A stretch of 64,000 nucleotides of DNA from Burkholderiales bacterium (GTDB lineage: Bacteria; Pseudomonadota; Gammaproteobacteria; Burkholderiales; Casimicrobiaceae). Every line of letters begins with the position of its first letter. The first letter of the stretch is position 1. Position numbers and translations under genes: made by a program. The notes under the pieces were generated by a model, which was given only the letters and a program-made list of their open reading frames with translations, did not search any database and was not told where the DNA came from. Positions 20,922 through 29,713 of the stretch are shown piece after piece. The stretch spans positions 1 to 64,000 of the forward strand of contig JANXNI010000094.1 of assembly GCA_025354165.1 (NCBI GenBank), read 5' to 3'.

Positions 20922-22057
20922 TGCTGTCGCCGGGAGCTTGGCTCGGCTGCCTGGGCGGCGGTCAATTGGGCCGCATGTTCGTTCATGCTGCGCAGGCCAT
21001 GGGCTACAAAGTGCTTGTACTCGACCCTGACGCGACCGGACCTGCTGCGCAAGCCGCTGACGATGTGATCGTTGCTTCGTACGACAACATGGACGCGATT
21101 GCTGCTTTCGGCGCACGCGTTGCGGCTGTCACCACAGAATTCGAAAACGTGCCTGCTGCTTCGCTTGAAGCCTTGGCTGTGTTGGTTCCGACCCGACCCG
21201 GTGCGTCGGCGGTGCGCATCGCGCAGGATCGACGAAAAGAAAAGCGATTTTTCGTCGAGCACGGATTGCCAGTTGGTCAGTTCGCAGTGATCGAACGCGC
21301 TGAAGATTTGCGCGATGCCCCGGCGCATTTGTTCCCCGGCATATTGAAAACGGCAACGCTTGGCTACGACGGTAAGGGCCAGCAATGCGTCACGTCATCC
21401 ACCCAGGCGCTGCTCGCGTGGATGAGCATGAAGCAGGTACCGTGCGTACTTGAAGCGCTAATTCCGTTTGAGCTTGAGATTTCGGTGCTGGTGGCGCGTT
21501 CCGCGACGGGCGAAGTGCGCGTGTGGCCCGTGCAAGAAAACCAGCACGTTAACGGCATTCTTGATCTCACAATTGTGCCTGCACGCCTTGACACCGCAGT
21601 GCTCGATCAGGCGCAAACCTTGGCACGACGGCTCGTTGACGCGCTCGATTACGTCGGTGTGTTGTGCGTAGAAATTTTCGTAACGCCAGACGGTCTTCTG
21701 CTCAACGAAATCGCCCCACGGCCCCACAACAGCGGGCACTACACGATAGAAGGCTGCCAGACATCACAGTTCGAGCAACAGGTGCGAGCGCTCGTCGGCG
21801 CGCCACTCGGCGATCCATCGTTAGTACAACCCGCAGTGATGGTGAATGTGCTCGGAGATGTGTGGCTTGACGCCTTGGTTCCGATGCAGCCCGCGTGGAA
21901 TGAAGTGCTCGCGCTGCCCGGCGCGCATGTGCATCTCTACGGCAAAGCCGAAGCCCGAAAAGCCCGCAAGATGGGGCATGTGACTTGTGTGGCGGCGACG
22001 CTGGAAGAGGCGTTGGCTACCGCCGTTGAGGTAAAGCGGATTCTGCGGATTCCGTAG
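20921..22057 (+). CDS. purK: N5-carboxyaminoimidazole ribonucleotide synthase
   Basis: ATP-grasp enzyme (378 residues) that carboxylates AIR to N5-CAIR, the substrate of PurE. The N-terminal motif is LGCLGGGQLGRMFVHAAQAM, the ATP-grasp core includes KTATLGYDGKGQ and VLEALIPFELEISVLVARS, and the family signature LLNEIAPRPHNSGHYTIEGC is at about residue 255. The ATG at 20921 overlaps the purE stop by one base. Confidence 0.96.
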   Translation: MLSPGAWLGCLGGGQLGRMFVHAAQAMGYKVLVLDPDATGPAAQAADDVIVASYDNMDAIAAFGARVAAVTTEFENVPAASLEALAVLVPTRPGASAVRIAQDRRKEKRFFVEHGLPVGQFAVIERAEDLRDAPAHLFPGILKTATLGYDGKGQQCVTSSTQALLAWMSMKQVPCVLEALIPFELEISVLVARSATGEVRVWPVQENQHVNGILDLTIVPARLDTAVLDQAQTLARRLVDALDYVGVLCVEIFVTPDGLLLNEIAPRPHNSGHYTIEGCQTSQFEQQVRALVGAPLGDPSLVQPAVMVNVLGDVWLDALVPMQPAWNEVLALPGAHVHLYGKAEARKARKMGHVTCVAATLEEALATAVEVKRILRIP

Positions 22058-22088
22058 GCGCCTCGTCCCCTCACCCCGCCCCGTCGTC

Positions 22089-22108
22089 ATTCCCGCGAAG
22101 GCGGGAAT
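22089..22108. repeat. REP-like hairpin downstream of purK
   Basis: ATTCCCGC GAAG GCGGGAAT, a perfect 8-bp stem. This GGATTCCCGC/GCGGGAATGAC type of motif is a common dispersed short repeat in betaproteobacteria and may also act as a transcript end for purEK. Confidence 0.65.
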
Positions 22109-22155
22109 CCAGTGCGTAACCAACGCGCAGCTCTAAATTTCTCTGTGTGCCACGT

Positions 22156-22353
22156 GCCGCTCATGCCGCGGGGCAGTCACTTTCTTTGCTTCGCCAAAGA
22201 AAGTGACCAAAGAAAGGCGACCCCGACGATTGGCCTGATCCTGCGATGCTCAGAAAAAAGCGGAACGGCCCGAACTCGCTACGCTCAAACAGCGGGCCGT
22301 TCTGATCGCTTTTTTCTTCCGCTTCTCGGGGCCAATCAACGGGGACCCCTCGA
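22156..22353. repeat. 198-bp long inverted repeat, left arm
   Basis: Runs from GCCGCTCATGCCGCGG to GGGGACCCCTCGA. Its reverse complement matches 23063-23260 along the full 198 bases with about seven differences by eye. It contains two internal hairpins: one around ACTTTCTTT / AAAGAAAGT and one around GAAAAAAGCG / CGCTTTTTTC. Together the arms enclose an integron cassette. Confidence 0.9.
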
Positions 22354-22416
22354 GCCGACAATTGAACGCTGAGCTATCAGGGCACGAAGATTCTGCCTCG
22401 ACAATCGAGTCTCGGT

Positions 22417-22488
22417 CGCTAACGTTTGACATAAGCGGCACACAAAAAGCGCAGCTTTTTGTGTGTCCGCTTGATGGAATGGTTAGGC
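22417..22488 (-). other. Integron attC recombination site (cassette 1)
   Basis: On the minus strand it begins with the canonical RYYYAAC box GCCTAAC (22488-22482) and ends with AACGTTAGC (22418-22423 side). In between, AAGCGGACACACAAAAAGC pairs with GCTTTTTGTGTGCCGCTT, leaving one extrahelical base, a hallmark of folded attC sites. It has the same 72-bp length and near-identical arms as the site at 51822. Confidence 0.85.
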
Positions 22489-22512
22489 GTCATGTTGGAC
22501 AGGGAGACTTCT

Positions 22513-22866
22513 CTATGACGACTCGCCGAATTGGTGTTTGTAGCTTGCAACGTGCTCTGGAAACAGCTCTTCGTAAAGAGGATATGAGATTCCGAGAACG
22601 TTGACTTCAATGTATGGCTCACCGGCTTCAATTGAGTAGTCAAGAATGCCTACACCTACACAAGGGACCGGCAGGCCGGCCTCCGTTCGGACTGTCAGGT
22701 GCAGGTTTGATTGGTCTTGATGATTGGTCGAGCACTCGCCGCGAATCGCCTCATACAAGGCGATTGGATGAAATACACCAAAGGCAACGCCCATCGGGGC
22801 ATCGCCCAGTTCGAGTGCGGAATGTCCAACCAAGACATCGTTCGAGTACACAGAGAATTTCGTCAT
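22513..22866 (-). CDS. Integron cassette protein of unknown function (cassette 1)
   Basis: 117 residues from the ATG at 22866, which lies six bases after a core site GTTAGGC (22878-22872), the normal position of a cassette gene start. It begins MTKFSVYSNDVLVGHSALE and has a small mixed alpha/beta composition with no signal peptide or membrane segment (GMGVAFG-like stretch, then EPYIEVNVLGISYPLYEELF). The stop is 25 bases before the attC. I do not recognise the family; most cassette proteins are uncharacterised. A longer in-frame reading upstream would cross the core site and is rejected. Confidence 0.8.
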   Translation of the reverse strand: MTKFSVYSNDVLVGHSALELGDAPMGVAFGVFHPIALYEAIRGECSTNHQDQSNLHLTVRTEAGLPVPCVGVGILDYSIEAGEPYIEVNVLGISYPLYEELFPEHVASYKHQFGESS

Positions 22867-22871
22867 TTGAA

Positions 22872-22878
22872 GCCTAAC
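22872..22878 (-). other. Cassette core site GTTAGGC (start of cassette 1)
   Basis: GTTAGGC on the minus strand fits GTTRRRY, the crossover sequence of attI/attC. It is preceded by an AT-rich hairpin (TTATACGCGCG ... CGCGTATAA) and followed by the cassette gene start. Confidence 0.75.
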
Positions 22879-23062
22879 GTGTTTTATACGCGCGACGCGC
22901 GTATAACTTTTTAATAGTGCAAAACATGAATTGCTGCATTGCTTCGTAATCCACTGATCTGCCAACGATATTCTGGTAATAGCGTGATTGCTGCAAGATA
23001 ACAAAGTGCATGCGTACGAGCGGAGTTTCGTAGCGCTCATCGCGCAGCGATCAAATACCAGT
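22879..23062. other. Non-coding remainder between cassette 1 and right inverted arm
   Basis: 184 bases holding a short hairpin at about 22885-22905 (TTATACGCGCG/CGCGCGTATAA). No convincing ORF, no LexA box and no integrase remnant seen. Confidence 0.5.
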
Positions 23063-23260
23063 TCGACGGGTCCCCGTTGATTGGCCCCGAGAAGCGGAGG
23101 AAAAAAGCGATCAGAACCGCCCGCTGTTTGAGCGTAGCGAGTTCGGGCCGTTCCGCTTTTTTCTGAGCATCGCAGGATCAGGACAATCGCCGGGGTCGCC
23201 TTTCTTTGGTTACTTTATTTGGCGAAGCAAAGAAAGTGACTGCCCCGCGGCATGAGCGGC
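23063..23260. repeat. 198-bp long inverted repeat, right arm
   Basis: Reverse complement of 22156-22353 with about seven mismatches over 198 bases. It starts TCGACGGGTCCCCGTTGATT and ends CGCGGCATGAGCGGC. No obvious target duplication flanks the pair. Confidence 0.9.
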
Positions 23261-23385
23261 TCGTTGCATACGCAGACGATTTGCGCTTCGCGTGTGTTAC
23301 GAGCTGGATCCCCGGCTGCGCCGAGGATGACGGCGGTGTGGTGAGGGCCGAGTGGGCGAAGCAGGCGCGCCGTCATAATTAACCA

Positions 23386-24381
23386 ATGCCTTCTCCCCTC
23401 TCCGGTCTCCGCGTCCTCGATCTCACCCGCCTACTCCCCGGCCCCGCCTGCACCCGCATGTTGGCTGAATGGGGTGCGGAGGTCATCAAGATTGAGCCGC
23501 CTGAAGGTGACTATGCGAATCGTCTTGGCTTGCCGTCTGACGCGCCGTTGGATCAAATTGCCCCGCTTTACTCCATTGTCAATCGTGGCAAAACGTTTGA
23601 GCGGCTGGATTTGAAATCTGATGCGGGGCGGGCGCGATTGCTCGCGCTGGTGGCTAATAGCGATGTGTTGGTTGAAGGTTTTCGTCCGGGTGTGATGGCG
23701 CGGCTGGGTCTTGGTTACGAGACGTTGCGTGAACACAATGCTGCGCTCGTTTACTGCGCGATCACGGGTTACGGCAGCACAAGCCCGTGGGCGATGCGTG
23801 CTGGGCATGACATCAATTATTTATCCGTGAGCGGCGTGCTCGATCAGGTCGGCGAGCGCGGTCGTCCTCCCTCAATTTCAAACTGGCAGATTGCTGATCT
23901 GGCGGGTGGTGCGCTGGCGGCTGCGGCGCGGATTTGTGCTGCGTTGGTGCAGGCAAAAGCGACGAGGATGGGATCGTTTGTGGATGTTTCGATGACGCAC
24001 GAGGTGGCGCGGCTCAACACCATCGCAGAGCATGGGTTGGCGCTTGATGCAGCGAAGCCGCGAGGTGAAGATTGGCTAACCGGTGGCTGGCCGTGTTACG
24101 GCATTTACCGTACGTTGGATGAGCGCTTTATGGCGGTCGGGGCGCTGGAAGAAAAGTTTTGGCATGTGCTGTGCGATGCGCTGGCGAAGCCGCATTTGAA
24201 AGCGCTGGGATGCTCCGAGGGCATCGTCGCGATGCGGGTACGCAAGGAGCTGGCGGATTGTTTTGCCGCGCAGTCGCTCGCGCATTGGATCGAAATCTTC
24301 GATGCTTTGGACTGTTGTGTGACGCCGGTGCTTACACTTGCAGAAGCCAAACAACACCCACTTTTCAAGGATCTCTCATGA
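23386..24381 (+). CDS. CaiB/BaiF-family CoA-transferase (alpha-methylacyl-CoA racemase-like)
   Basis: 331 residues. The N-terminal signature [33 protein letters not shown] is diagnostic of class III CoA-transferases/racemases, followed by [32 protein letters not shown] and the active-site Asp region [17 protein letters not shown]. The GHDINY motif is typical of the alpha-methylacyl-CoA racemase branch. The C-terminus (HPLFKDLS) is shorter than usual. The stop overlaps the next start by four bases (ATGA), so it is coupled to the SDR gene. Confidence 0.87.
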   Translation: MPSPLSGLRVLDLTRLLPGPACTRMLAEWGAEVIKIEPPEGDYANRLGLPSDAPLDQIAPLYSIVNRGKTFERLDLKSDAGRARLLALVANSDVLVEGFRPGVMARLGLGYETLREHNAALVYCAITGYGSTSPWAMRAGHDINYLSVSGVLDQVGERGRPPSISNWQIADLAGGALAAAARICAALVQAKATRMGSFVDVSMTHEVARLNTIAEHGLALDAAKPRGEDWLTGGWPCYGIYRTLDERFMAVGALEEKFWHVLCDALAKPHLKALGCSEGIVAMRVRKELADCFAAQSLAHWIEIFDALDCCVTPVLTLAEAKQHPLFKDLS

Positions 24382-25139
24382 CACCATCCAACGGCAAGGT
24401 CGCCATCATTACCGGCGCGTCGGCAGGCATCGGCAAAGCCTCCGCTGTTGCGTTACTAAAAGCGGGTTACAGCGTGGCCTTCGCGGGGCGTCGTCAAGCC
24501 GAGCTTGAGGCGGCCGTCGCGTCGGCGGGCGAGGATGCAGTACGCGGGATCGCCGTGGTCACGGATGTGGGTGATCCGGCATCGGTGAAAGCGTTGTTTG
24601 AAAAGACTGTCGCTGCGTTTGGTCGGGTGGATGTCATTTTCAACAACGCCGGTATTGGTGCGCCCGCCGTGATGCTCGAAGACATCACAATTGAGCAGTG
24701 GAAGGCGGTGGTTGATACCAATTTGTCCGGTGCTTTCTACTGTACACAAGAAGCGTTTCGCGTGATGAAAGCGCAAACGCCGCGTGGTGGCCGCATTATC
24801 AACAACGGCTCGATCTCGGCGCATGCACCGCGTCCGAACAGCTCGCCGTACACATCAACCAAACACGCGATCACGGGGCTCACCAAAACGACGTCGCTTG
24901 ATGGTCGCAAGTACGATATCGCGTGCAGTCAGATCGACATTGGCAATGCCGCTACTGAGATGACGGAGCGAATGGCCAAAGGCGTGATGCAGGCGAATGG
25001 TGAGATGGCAATTGAGCCGCGCATGGATGTGAAGCATGTGGCGGACGCCGTGGTTCACATGAGCAATCTGCCGCTCGAAGCGAACGTGCAGTTCATGACG
25101 ATCATGGCTACCAAGATGCCCTTCGTAGGGCGCGGCTAA
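24378..25139 (+). CDS. Short-chain dehydrogenase/reductase
   Basis: 253 residues. Classical SDR motifs: [19 protein letters not shown] (cofactor, residues about 13-31), [28 protein letters not shown] with the Tyr-x3-Lys catalytic pair (YTSTK). The C-terminal segment is typical of clavulanate-dehydrogenase-like SDRs ([16 protein letters not shown]). The ATG at 24378 overlaps the CoA-transferase stop, so the pair is likely one transcript for acyl-CoA or hydroxy-acid metabolism. The substrate is unknown. Confidence 0.9.
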   Translation: MTPSNGKVAIITGASAGIGKASAVALLKAGYSVAFAGRRQAELEAAVASAGEDAVRGIAVVTDVGDPASVKALFEKTVAAFGRVDVIFNNAGIGAPAVMLEDITIEQWKAVVDTNLSGAFYCTQEAFRVMKAQTPRGGRIINNGSISAHAPRPNSSPYTSTKHAITGLTKTTSLDGRKYDIACSQIDIGNAATEMTERMAKGVMQANGEMAIEPRMDVKHVADAVVHMSNLPLEANVQFMTIMATKMPFVGRG

Positions 25140-25151
25140 CGCGGAGCTTGA

Positions 25152-26321
25152 CTACGCCGCTTTCGCCGTTTCTGCTTCTTTAGCCCGCAGCGCGCGCCGC
25201 GCTTTTGACCGATAGAGCGCACGATCCGCAGTCCGCAGGGCTTCGGAAAACTCACCCTCGATGACATTAAATCGCGCTGAGCCGTGACTGACTTTGCATG
25301 AAATGGCAACCGGTGCCGCCAGCTCTAGCCGCGTTGGCAATTGTTGTTTGAGGTTGTCGATCCAGTCAGCATTCTTTCGACGCATTTGCGCCGTTTCAAC
25401 GACACAAAACTCGTCGCCGCCGAGACGCGCGACAATGGCCCCTGCTGGCGCGGTTGCCCGTAGCGCCTGCGCGAACGTCTTCAATAGCAGATCGCCCGCT
25501 TCGTGGCCGTAGCCGTCGTTGACACGTTTGAAATGATCGATGTCAAACACGTTCGCTACGCCGGGTTGGTTGTTTGGCCAAGCGTCGAGGGCGTCGCGCA
25601 GACCGAGCCGATTGAGCACGCCGGTCAGGCTGTCTTCTGCAGCTAGCCGCCGCAGCAGCGTTTGCTTTTCGGCAAAACAAAGTAATAGCACGCCCGTGAG
25701 ATACGCAAGGATTACCGCTCCGCTGACCGCGTAAACCAGCGTGTTGAACGGCGTCACTACGACGACCGTTTCCGGCCCACCGCTCACCAGAACGGAGCCA
25801 GCGCGTACCACCATGAAGAGCACCAGAAGGCCGTTGACAACAAGTAAAAAACGCGCCGGAAAATGGTAATAGCCGTGATCGAGCTGGCGAAGCAGTGACA
25901 TGTTCAATAGCGTGACCACCGTCAGGCAGGCGACCTGTGTGAATACGCGGCCCACAAGATTTGGCCAGATGACGGTGAACACCACACTACCAAGCGCTGC
26001 CACCGCTATCAACGGTAACAGTTGCGCCAATGCGGGCGGCTGATTGAGCAGATGGCGCGCTCCAACTGAAAACAGACAGACACCGACAACCGTCAAAGGA
26101 TTAGCGATCATCAGCACGATGGACGGTGGCAACGCCACTTGCAACATGTTCAGCAAGAAGCCAAGCGTCATGCACGCCGAGGCACCGACCCACCAGGAGA
26201 GCGAGCGTGACCACTCGCCCACGCGTCCAAGCAGCGCAATGACGATGGACACAACGAGCGCCGCCATGCCGAAGGCAAGCCCGACGGTTGCGGGTTCGAT
26301 GGACAGGAGCCAGTCGGTCAC
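25152..26321 (-). CDS. Membrane-bound diguanylate cyclase (GGDEF)
   Basis: 389 residues. Six or seven membrane helices (about residues 8-215) precede a GGDEF domain: EDSLTGVLNRLGLRDALD, NVFDIDHFKRVNDGYGHEAGD, and the active-site loop ARLGGDEFCVVE at about residue 310. The signature is intact, so it should make cyclic di-GMP. The RxxD inhibitory site expected five residues before GGDEF is not visible, suggesting no product inhibition. It starts with GTG at 26321, 24 bases after the HAD gene. Confidence 0.9.
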   Translation of the reverse strand: MTDWLLSIEPATVGLAFGMAALVVSIVIALLGRVGEWSRSLSWWVGASACMTLGFLLNMLQVALPPSIVLMIANPLTVVGVCLFSVGARHLLNQPPALAQLLPLIAVAALGSVVFTVIWPNLVGRVFTQVACLTVVTLLNMSLLRQLDHGYYHFPARFLLVVNGLLVLFMVVRAGSVLVSGGPETVVVVTPFNTLVYAVSGAVILAYLTGVLLLCFAEKQTLLRRLAAEDSLTGVLNRLGLRDALDAWPNNQPGVANVFDIDHFKRVNDGYGHEAGDLLLKTFAQALRATAPAGAIVARLGGDEFCVVETAQMRRKNADWIDNLKQQLPTRLELAAPVAISCKVSHGSARFNVIEGEFSEALRTADRALYRSKARRALRAKEAETAKAA

Positions 26322-26345
26322 GGCTTGATGATCCTGCGTCGTTCT

Positions 26346-27011
26346 TTACGCAGCGTGAAAAAGTGCCGCGAGTGCCGGGTCGTTGAAATCATTCACCACG
26401 TGGACAACGTGGCGCGTGTCATCGAGCGCTGTGGTTTGTTCGCGCGTCAAAGTGCTGGTGATGACGACGCAGCGCATGCCTGCGCGCCGCGCGGCTTCGA
26501 TGCCTGCTGGCGCGTCCTCAAACACCACGCAGTCCTCGGGACGGGAGCCCAGACGCTCTGCCGCCAGCAAAAATATCTCCGGGTCGGGCTTGCCACGAAG
26601 CACATCGGTGTTGCAGACAATCGCCTGAAAGTGGTGGCGTAGATTGAGGCCATCAAGCACCAGATCTACGTTGTGCGGCGGTGCCGCTGTGCCAACGCCG
26701 CGGCGGTAGCCCGCCGCTCCAGTCCGCTGCAAAAATGCTTCTGCACCATTGATCGTGGTCATCTGCGAACGATATAGCTCGCGAAACAGGGCTTCCTTAT
26801 GGTCTGAAAGCCGGTTGATTTCCGCAACCGGGAGGTCGCTGCCGAGCAAACGCGGAAAAATCTCGCGATTGGTCAGGCCCGCAGACCAACTGAAAAAGTC
26901 GTCACGATCCACCGTGACGCCTAGCTCGGGCAGTAACGTGTCCCAGGCCAGCTGGTGAGTCGGCATGGTGTCGGCGAGCGTGCCGTCCATATCAAAAATA
27001 AAAGTACGCAT
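26346..27011 (-). CDS. HAD-superfamily phosphatase (beta-phosphoglucomutase-like)
   Basis: 221 residues. Motif I DMDGTLADTMPTHQLAWDTLL is at the start, the helical cap follows, and the later motifs are KPDPEIFLLAAERLG and VFEDAPAGIEAARRAGM. The cap and motif order fit the beta-PGM/phosphatase-like subclass I. Motif II is GVGTAAPPHNVD. The substrate is unknown. It is probably co-transcribed with the diguanylate cyclase downstream. Confidence 0.88.
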   Translation of the reverse strand: MRTFIFDMDGTLADTMPTHQLAWDTLLPELGVTVDRDDFFSWSAGLTNREIFPRLLGSDLPVAEINRLSDHKEALFRELYRSQMTTINGAEAFLQRTGAAGYRRGVGTAAPPHNVDLVLDGLNLRHHFQAIVCNTDVLRGKPDPEIFLLAAERLGSRPEDCVVFEDAPAGIEAARRAGMRCVVITSTLTREQTTALDDTRHVVHVVNDFNDPALAALFHAA

Positions 27012-27222
27012 CAGGACTTCTCTACAACTTTATTTTCAGGGTGCGAGCGCATTTGCCTGCACGGCACATTTATTTATCGGAGCGTTCATTGCGTTTGCCC
27101 CGCGCTCTGCTACCGAGCGCTTATTCCCGTAAAGAGAATCCTCCTGCGCATCCGTCAGAGCCTTTCCCGTCACGCAAAACCCCCGAAACGCCGGAAAACA
27201 GCGCCCATTGGGGATTTCCGCG

Positions 27223-27251
27223 TTGACAGGGTGAACAGCCGCAAGCATAAT
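27223..27251 (+). promoter_or_regulatory. Sigma70-type promoter of the binding-protein gene
   Basis: A perfect -35 TTGACA (27223-27228), a 17-base spacer, then -10 CATAAT (27246-27251). It would start transcription near 27258, about 26 bases before the ATG, leaving room for the ribosome binding site CGGAGGA. Confidence 0.8.
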
Positions 27252-27283
27252 CTATGGGTTTTTCTATCGGAGGATTCCACCAC

Positions 27284-28549
27284 ATGAAACATACAAGTAA
27301 GTTTGCTCTCGCAGCAATCGCCGTCGCAGTAGCAGCCGGTTTGGCCGCTTGCGGCAAAAAAGAAGAGCCTAAAGCAGCCGAGGCCCCAGCGGCTCCAGCG
27401 GCTGCGGCTGAACTGGTCGTCAAGATCGGTCACGTCGGCCCAACGTCTGGCCAAATCGCTCACCTCGGCAAAGACAACGAAAACGGTGCCCGCTTGGCCG
27501 TTGAAGAAGCTAACGCCAAAGGCCTGATGTTTGACGGCAAGAAGCTCAAATTCGAACTTCTGGCTGAAGACGATGCTGCCGACGGCAAGCAGGCAACGCA
27601 AGTTGCCCAAAAGCTGATGGACGCTAAAGTCGTTGGCGTGATTGGTCACCTGAACTCAGGCACCACGATCCCAGCCTCTGCGATCTACAACACGGCGGGT
27701 GTCGTGCAAATTTCGCCTTCGGCCACCAATCCGAAGTACACGCAGCAAGGCTTCAAGGGCGCGTTCCGCATGGTTGCGAACGACATCGCTCAAGGCACCG
27801 CAATCGGTAACTACGCGGTCAAGGGCATTGGCGGCAAGAAAATCGCGATCATCGACGACAAGACGGCTTACGGCGTCGGTCTTGCCGATGAAACCGAAAA
27901 AGCAGTGAAAGCAGCCGGCGGTGCAATCGTCATCCGCGAAGCGCTTGCCAACGAAAAAGAGCAAGATTTCAAAGGCGTTCTGACCAAAGTCAAGGCCAAG
28001 AATCCTGACGTCATCATGTTTGGCGGCATGGACGCTCAAGCGGGCCCAATGCTCAAGCAGATGAAAGCACTCGGCATCAAGGCCAAGTTCATCTCTGGCG
28101 ACGGCGCGCAATCTGCAGAGCTGATCAAGCTCGGCGGCGACGCTGCTGAAGGCGCTTACGCTACGACCGCTGGTCTGCCGAAAGAGAAAATGCCACAAGG
28201 CCCGGCTTTCTACGACAAGTTCAAAGCCAAGTTCAACGCTGATGTGCAGGTTTACGCACCATTTGTGTATGACGCTACCAACGCGCTTATCGCTGCTGTT
28301 GTCAAAGTCGGTCCGGATCCAGCCAAAATCATCGACGCTGTCAAAGCAACGTCGATGGACGGCGTGACCGGCAAGATCGCGTTTGACGACAAAGGCGACA
28401 TCAAGGATGGCGCTGTGACCGTATTCCAGGTCAAAGGCGGCAAATGGGACACCGTACAAATCGTCGGTGGCCCAGCTGAGGCTGCTGCTCCAGCCGCCGC
28501 TGCTCCGGCTCCAGCCGCTGCCCCAGCGATGGAAGCGAAAAAACCCTAA
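27284..28549 (+). CDS. Branched-chain amino acid ABC transporter substrate-binding lipoprotein
   Basis: 421 residues from the ATG at 27284, chosen because of the CGGAGGA ribosome site nine bases before it and the resulting lipoprotein signal (AGLAACGKKEE, lipidated Cys about residue 22). A Pro/Ala-rich linker is followed by the LivJ-type two-lobed domain (VVKIGHVGPTSGQIAHLGKD, VVGVIGHLNSGTTIPASAIY, GPMLKQMKALGIKAKFISGDG). The last 20 residues are an Ala/Pro tail. It is separated by 6.6 kb from livHMGF, which it probably serves. It may bind branched-chain or other amino acids. Confidence 0.9.
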   Translation: MKHTSKFALAAIAVAVAAGLAACGKKEEPKAAEAPAAPAAAAELVVKIGHVGPTSGQIAHLGKDNENGARLAVEEANAKGLMFDGKKLKFELLAEDDAADGKQATQVAQKLMDAKVVGVIGHLNSGTTIPASAIYNTAGVVQISPSATNPKYTQQGFKGAFRMVANDIAQGTAIGNYAVKGIGGKKIAIIDDKTAYGVGLADETEKAVKAAGGAIVIREALANEKEQDFKGVLTKVKAKNPDVIMFGGMDAQAGPMLKQMKALGIKAKFISGDGAQSAELIKLGGDAAEGAYATTAGLPKEKMPQGPAFYDKFKAKFNADVQVYAPFVYDATNALIAAVVKVGPDPAKIIDAVKATSMDGVTGKIAFDDKGDIKDGAVTVFQVKGGKWDTVQIVGGPAEAAAPAAAAPAPAAAPAMEAKKP

Positions 28550-28566
28550 TCGGTTGATTGCCTCTT

Positions 28567-28595
28567 AAAAACGGCTCCTTCGGGAGCCGTTTTTT
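28567..28595 (+). terminator. Intrinsic terminator after the binding-protein gene
   Basis: AAAAACGGCTCC, loop TTCG, GGAGCCGTTTTT: a perfect 12-bp stem with a T run, 18 bases after the stop codon. Confidence 0.95.
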
Positions 28596-28623
28596 ATTGC
28601 CTAAAATTCTGCAGAAAGGCATA

Positions 28624-28739
28624 TGGCTTTTTTCTGAAATGGCGGTTCTATTGGGGCTAGATGCTCAAAACAACGATTGTCGATAATCGCCTGAATGTTC
28701 CTTTGGCCCCGGTGCGGACGTCGTTTCATGCATAAGCTG
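28624..28739. repeat. Dispersed 116-bp palindromic repeat, copy C
   Basis: Left arm GGCTTTTTTCTGAAATGG with TATTGGGGCTA, right arm TTTGGCCCCGGTGC with CATAAGCTG; centre GATTGTCGATAATCG. The arms are more diverged than in copies B and G, but length and landmarks agree. It lies between convergent genes, after the terminator. Confidence 0.65.
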
Positions 28740-28774
28740 AAAGCCGTGGCCCGTGCGCGCATCACCGAAATTGG

Positions 28775-29701
28775 TCAGTTTCGCGCCGATAAGTGAATGC
28801 CCGCTATCATGCAACGCACAGATCCACCGGCTAGTTCAATCGTTGGTACCGGAATTACCACGATGCGCGCCGAGCGCTCGATGATGCCTTTCTGCTCCGG
28901 TCGCAAGCTTGCCGCCGCTCGGGTCGACATGGCGAGAATCCGACCGCCCGATCCGCAAAGCTCAATCGCATTGCCAGCAAAATCGGCAATCTGTGCGCTG
29001 GCCAACTCAATGATCTCCCGACCCGATTCGTGTAGCCGCGCGCGAACTTCCGCCGCACGATTTGCGTCTTCAAACAGATCGAACCCCACCATCGCGAAAT
29101 CCGTGGCCACGCACATCAGCACATTGGTGTGATACACGGCGCGGCCAGCCGCGTCGGCGGTGCCAAAAACCATCGGCTCAAAGTTGAAGTGGGTGCTGAA
29201 GCGCTCCAGCGCAATCGGATTGGCGCGGTTGGAGCGCGCGGTGTACGCCACGCGCGCGAGATGATCAAACACCATCGCGCCGGTGCCTTCGAGGAACAGC
29301 CCGTCCTGCTCCAGCCCGGAATAATCAATCACGTCCTGCACGCGGTAGCGCTGTTTCAGCATCTCGATCACGTCGGCGCGTCGCTCGCGCCGCCGGTTCG
29401 GCGAATACATCGGGTAGAGCGCAACGTGCCCGCCGGGATGCGTTGAAAACCAGTTGTTCGGGAACACCGAATCGGGTGTGTCGTATGCACCGTTGTCGTC
29501 AAACAGATGTACGCGCACGCCTTCGGCCTCCAGTTGCGCGGCGGCGCGCGTCACCTCGTCACGCGCCAGTTCCGCGACTTGAGCCGTGCTTGCATCGGTC
29601 GGCGTGCGCTGAAATGCGTTGTCTTTAGCGGTCTCCGAATTGGGGCGAAAACAATGGGGCCGGATCGTCACCACCGATGATGGCGCCTGAATGGACATCA
29701 T
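28775..29701 (-). CDS. ctlX: Citrulline/arginine-modifying hydrolase of the CtlX type
   Basis: About 308 residues in the guanidino-group-modifying (amidinotransferase/arginine deiminase-like) superfamily. SVFPNNWFSTHPGGHVALYP (about residues 75-94) and GLFLEGTGAMVFD give the substrate acid residues, a His lies in VYHTNVLMCV, and the catalytic Cys is in GGSVRCMIAGIHL near the C-terminus. CtlX relatives hydrolyse citrulline to ornithine. It starts 12 bases after ocd, so the two form an operon feeding ornithine to the cyclodeaminase. Confidence 0.85.
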   Translation of the reverse strand: MMSIQAPSSVVTIRPHCFRPNSETAKDNAFQRTPTDASTAQVAELARDEVTRAAAQLEAEGVRVHLFDDNGAYDTPDSVFPNNWFSTHPGGHVALYPMYSPNRRRERRADVIEMLKQRYRVQDVIDYSGLEQDGLFLEGTGAMVFDHLARVAYTARSNRANPIALERFSTHFNFEPMVFGTADAAGRAVYHTNVLMCVATDFAMVGFDLFEDANRAAEVRARLHESGREIIELASAQIADFAGNAIELCGSGGRILAMSTRAAASLRPEQKGIIERSARIVVIPVPTIELAGGSVRCMIAGIHLSARN

Positions 29702-29713
29702 GGCACTGAGCAC

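Noticed and set aside
22513-23040. Longer 175-residue reading of the cassette 1 gene
   Set aside because: The added N-terminal part crosses the cassette core site and a hairpin and has no ribosome site; the ATG at 22866 fits cassette structure.
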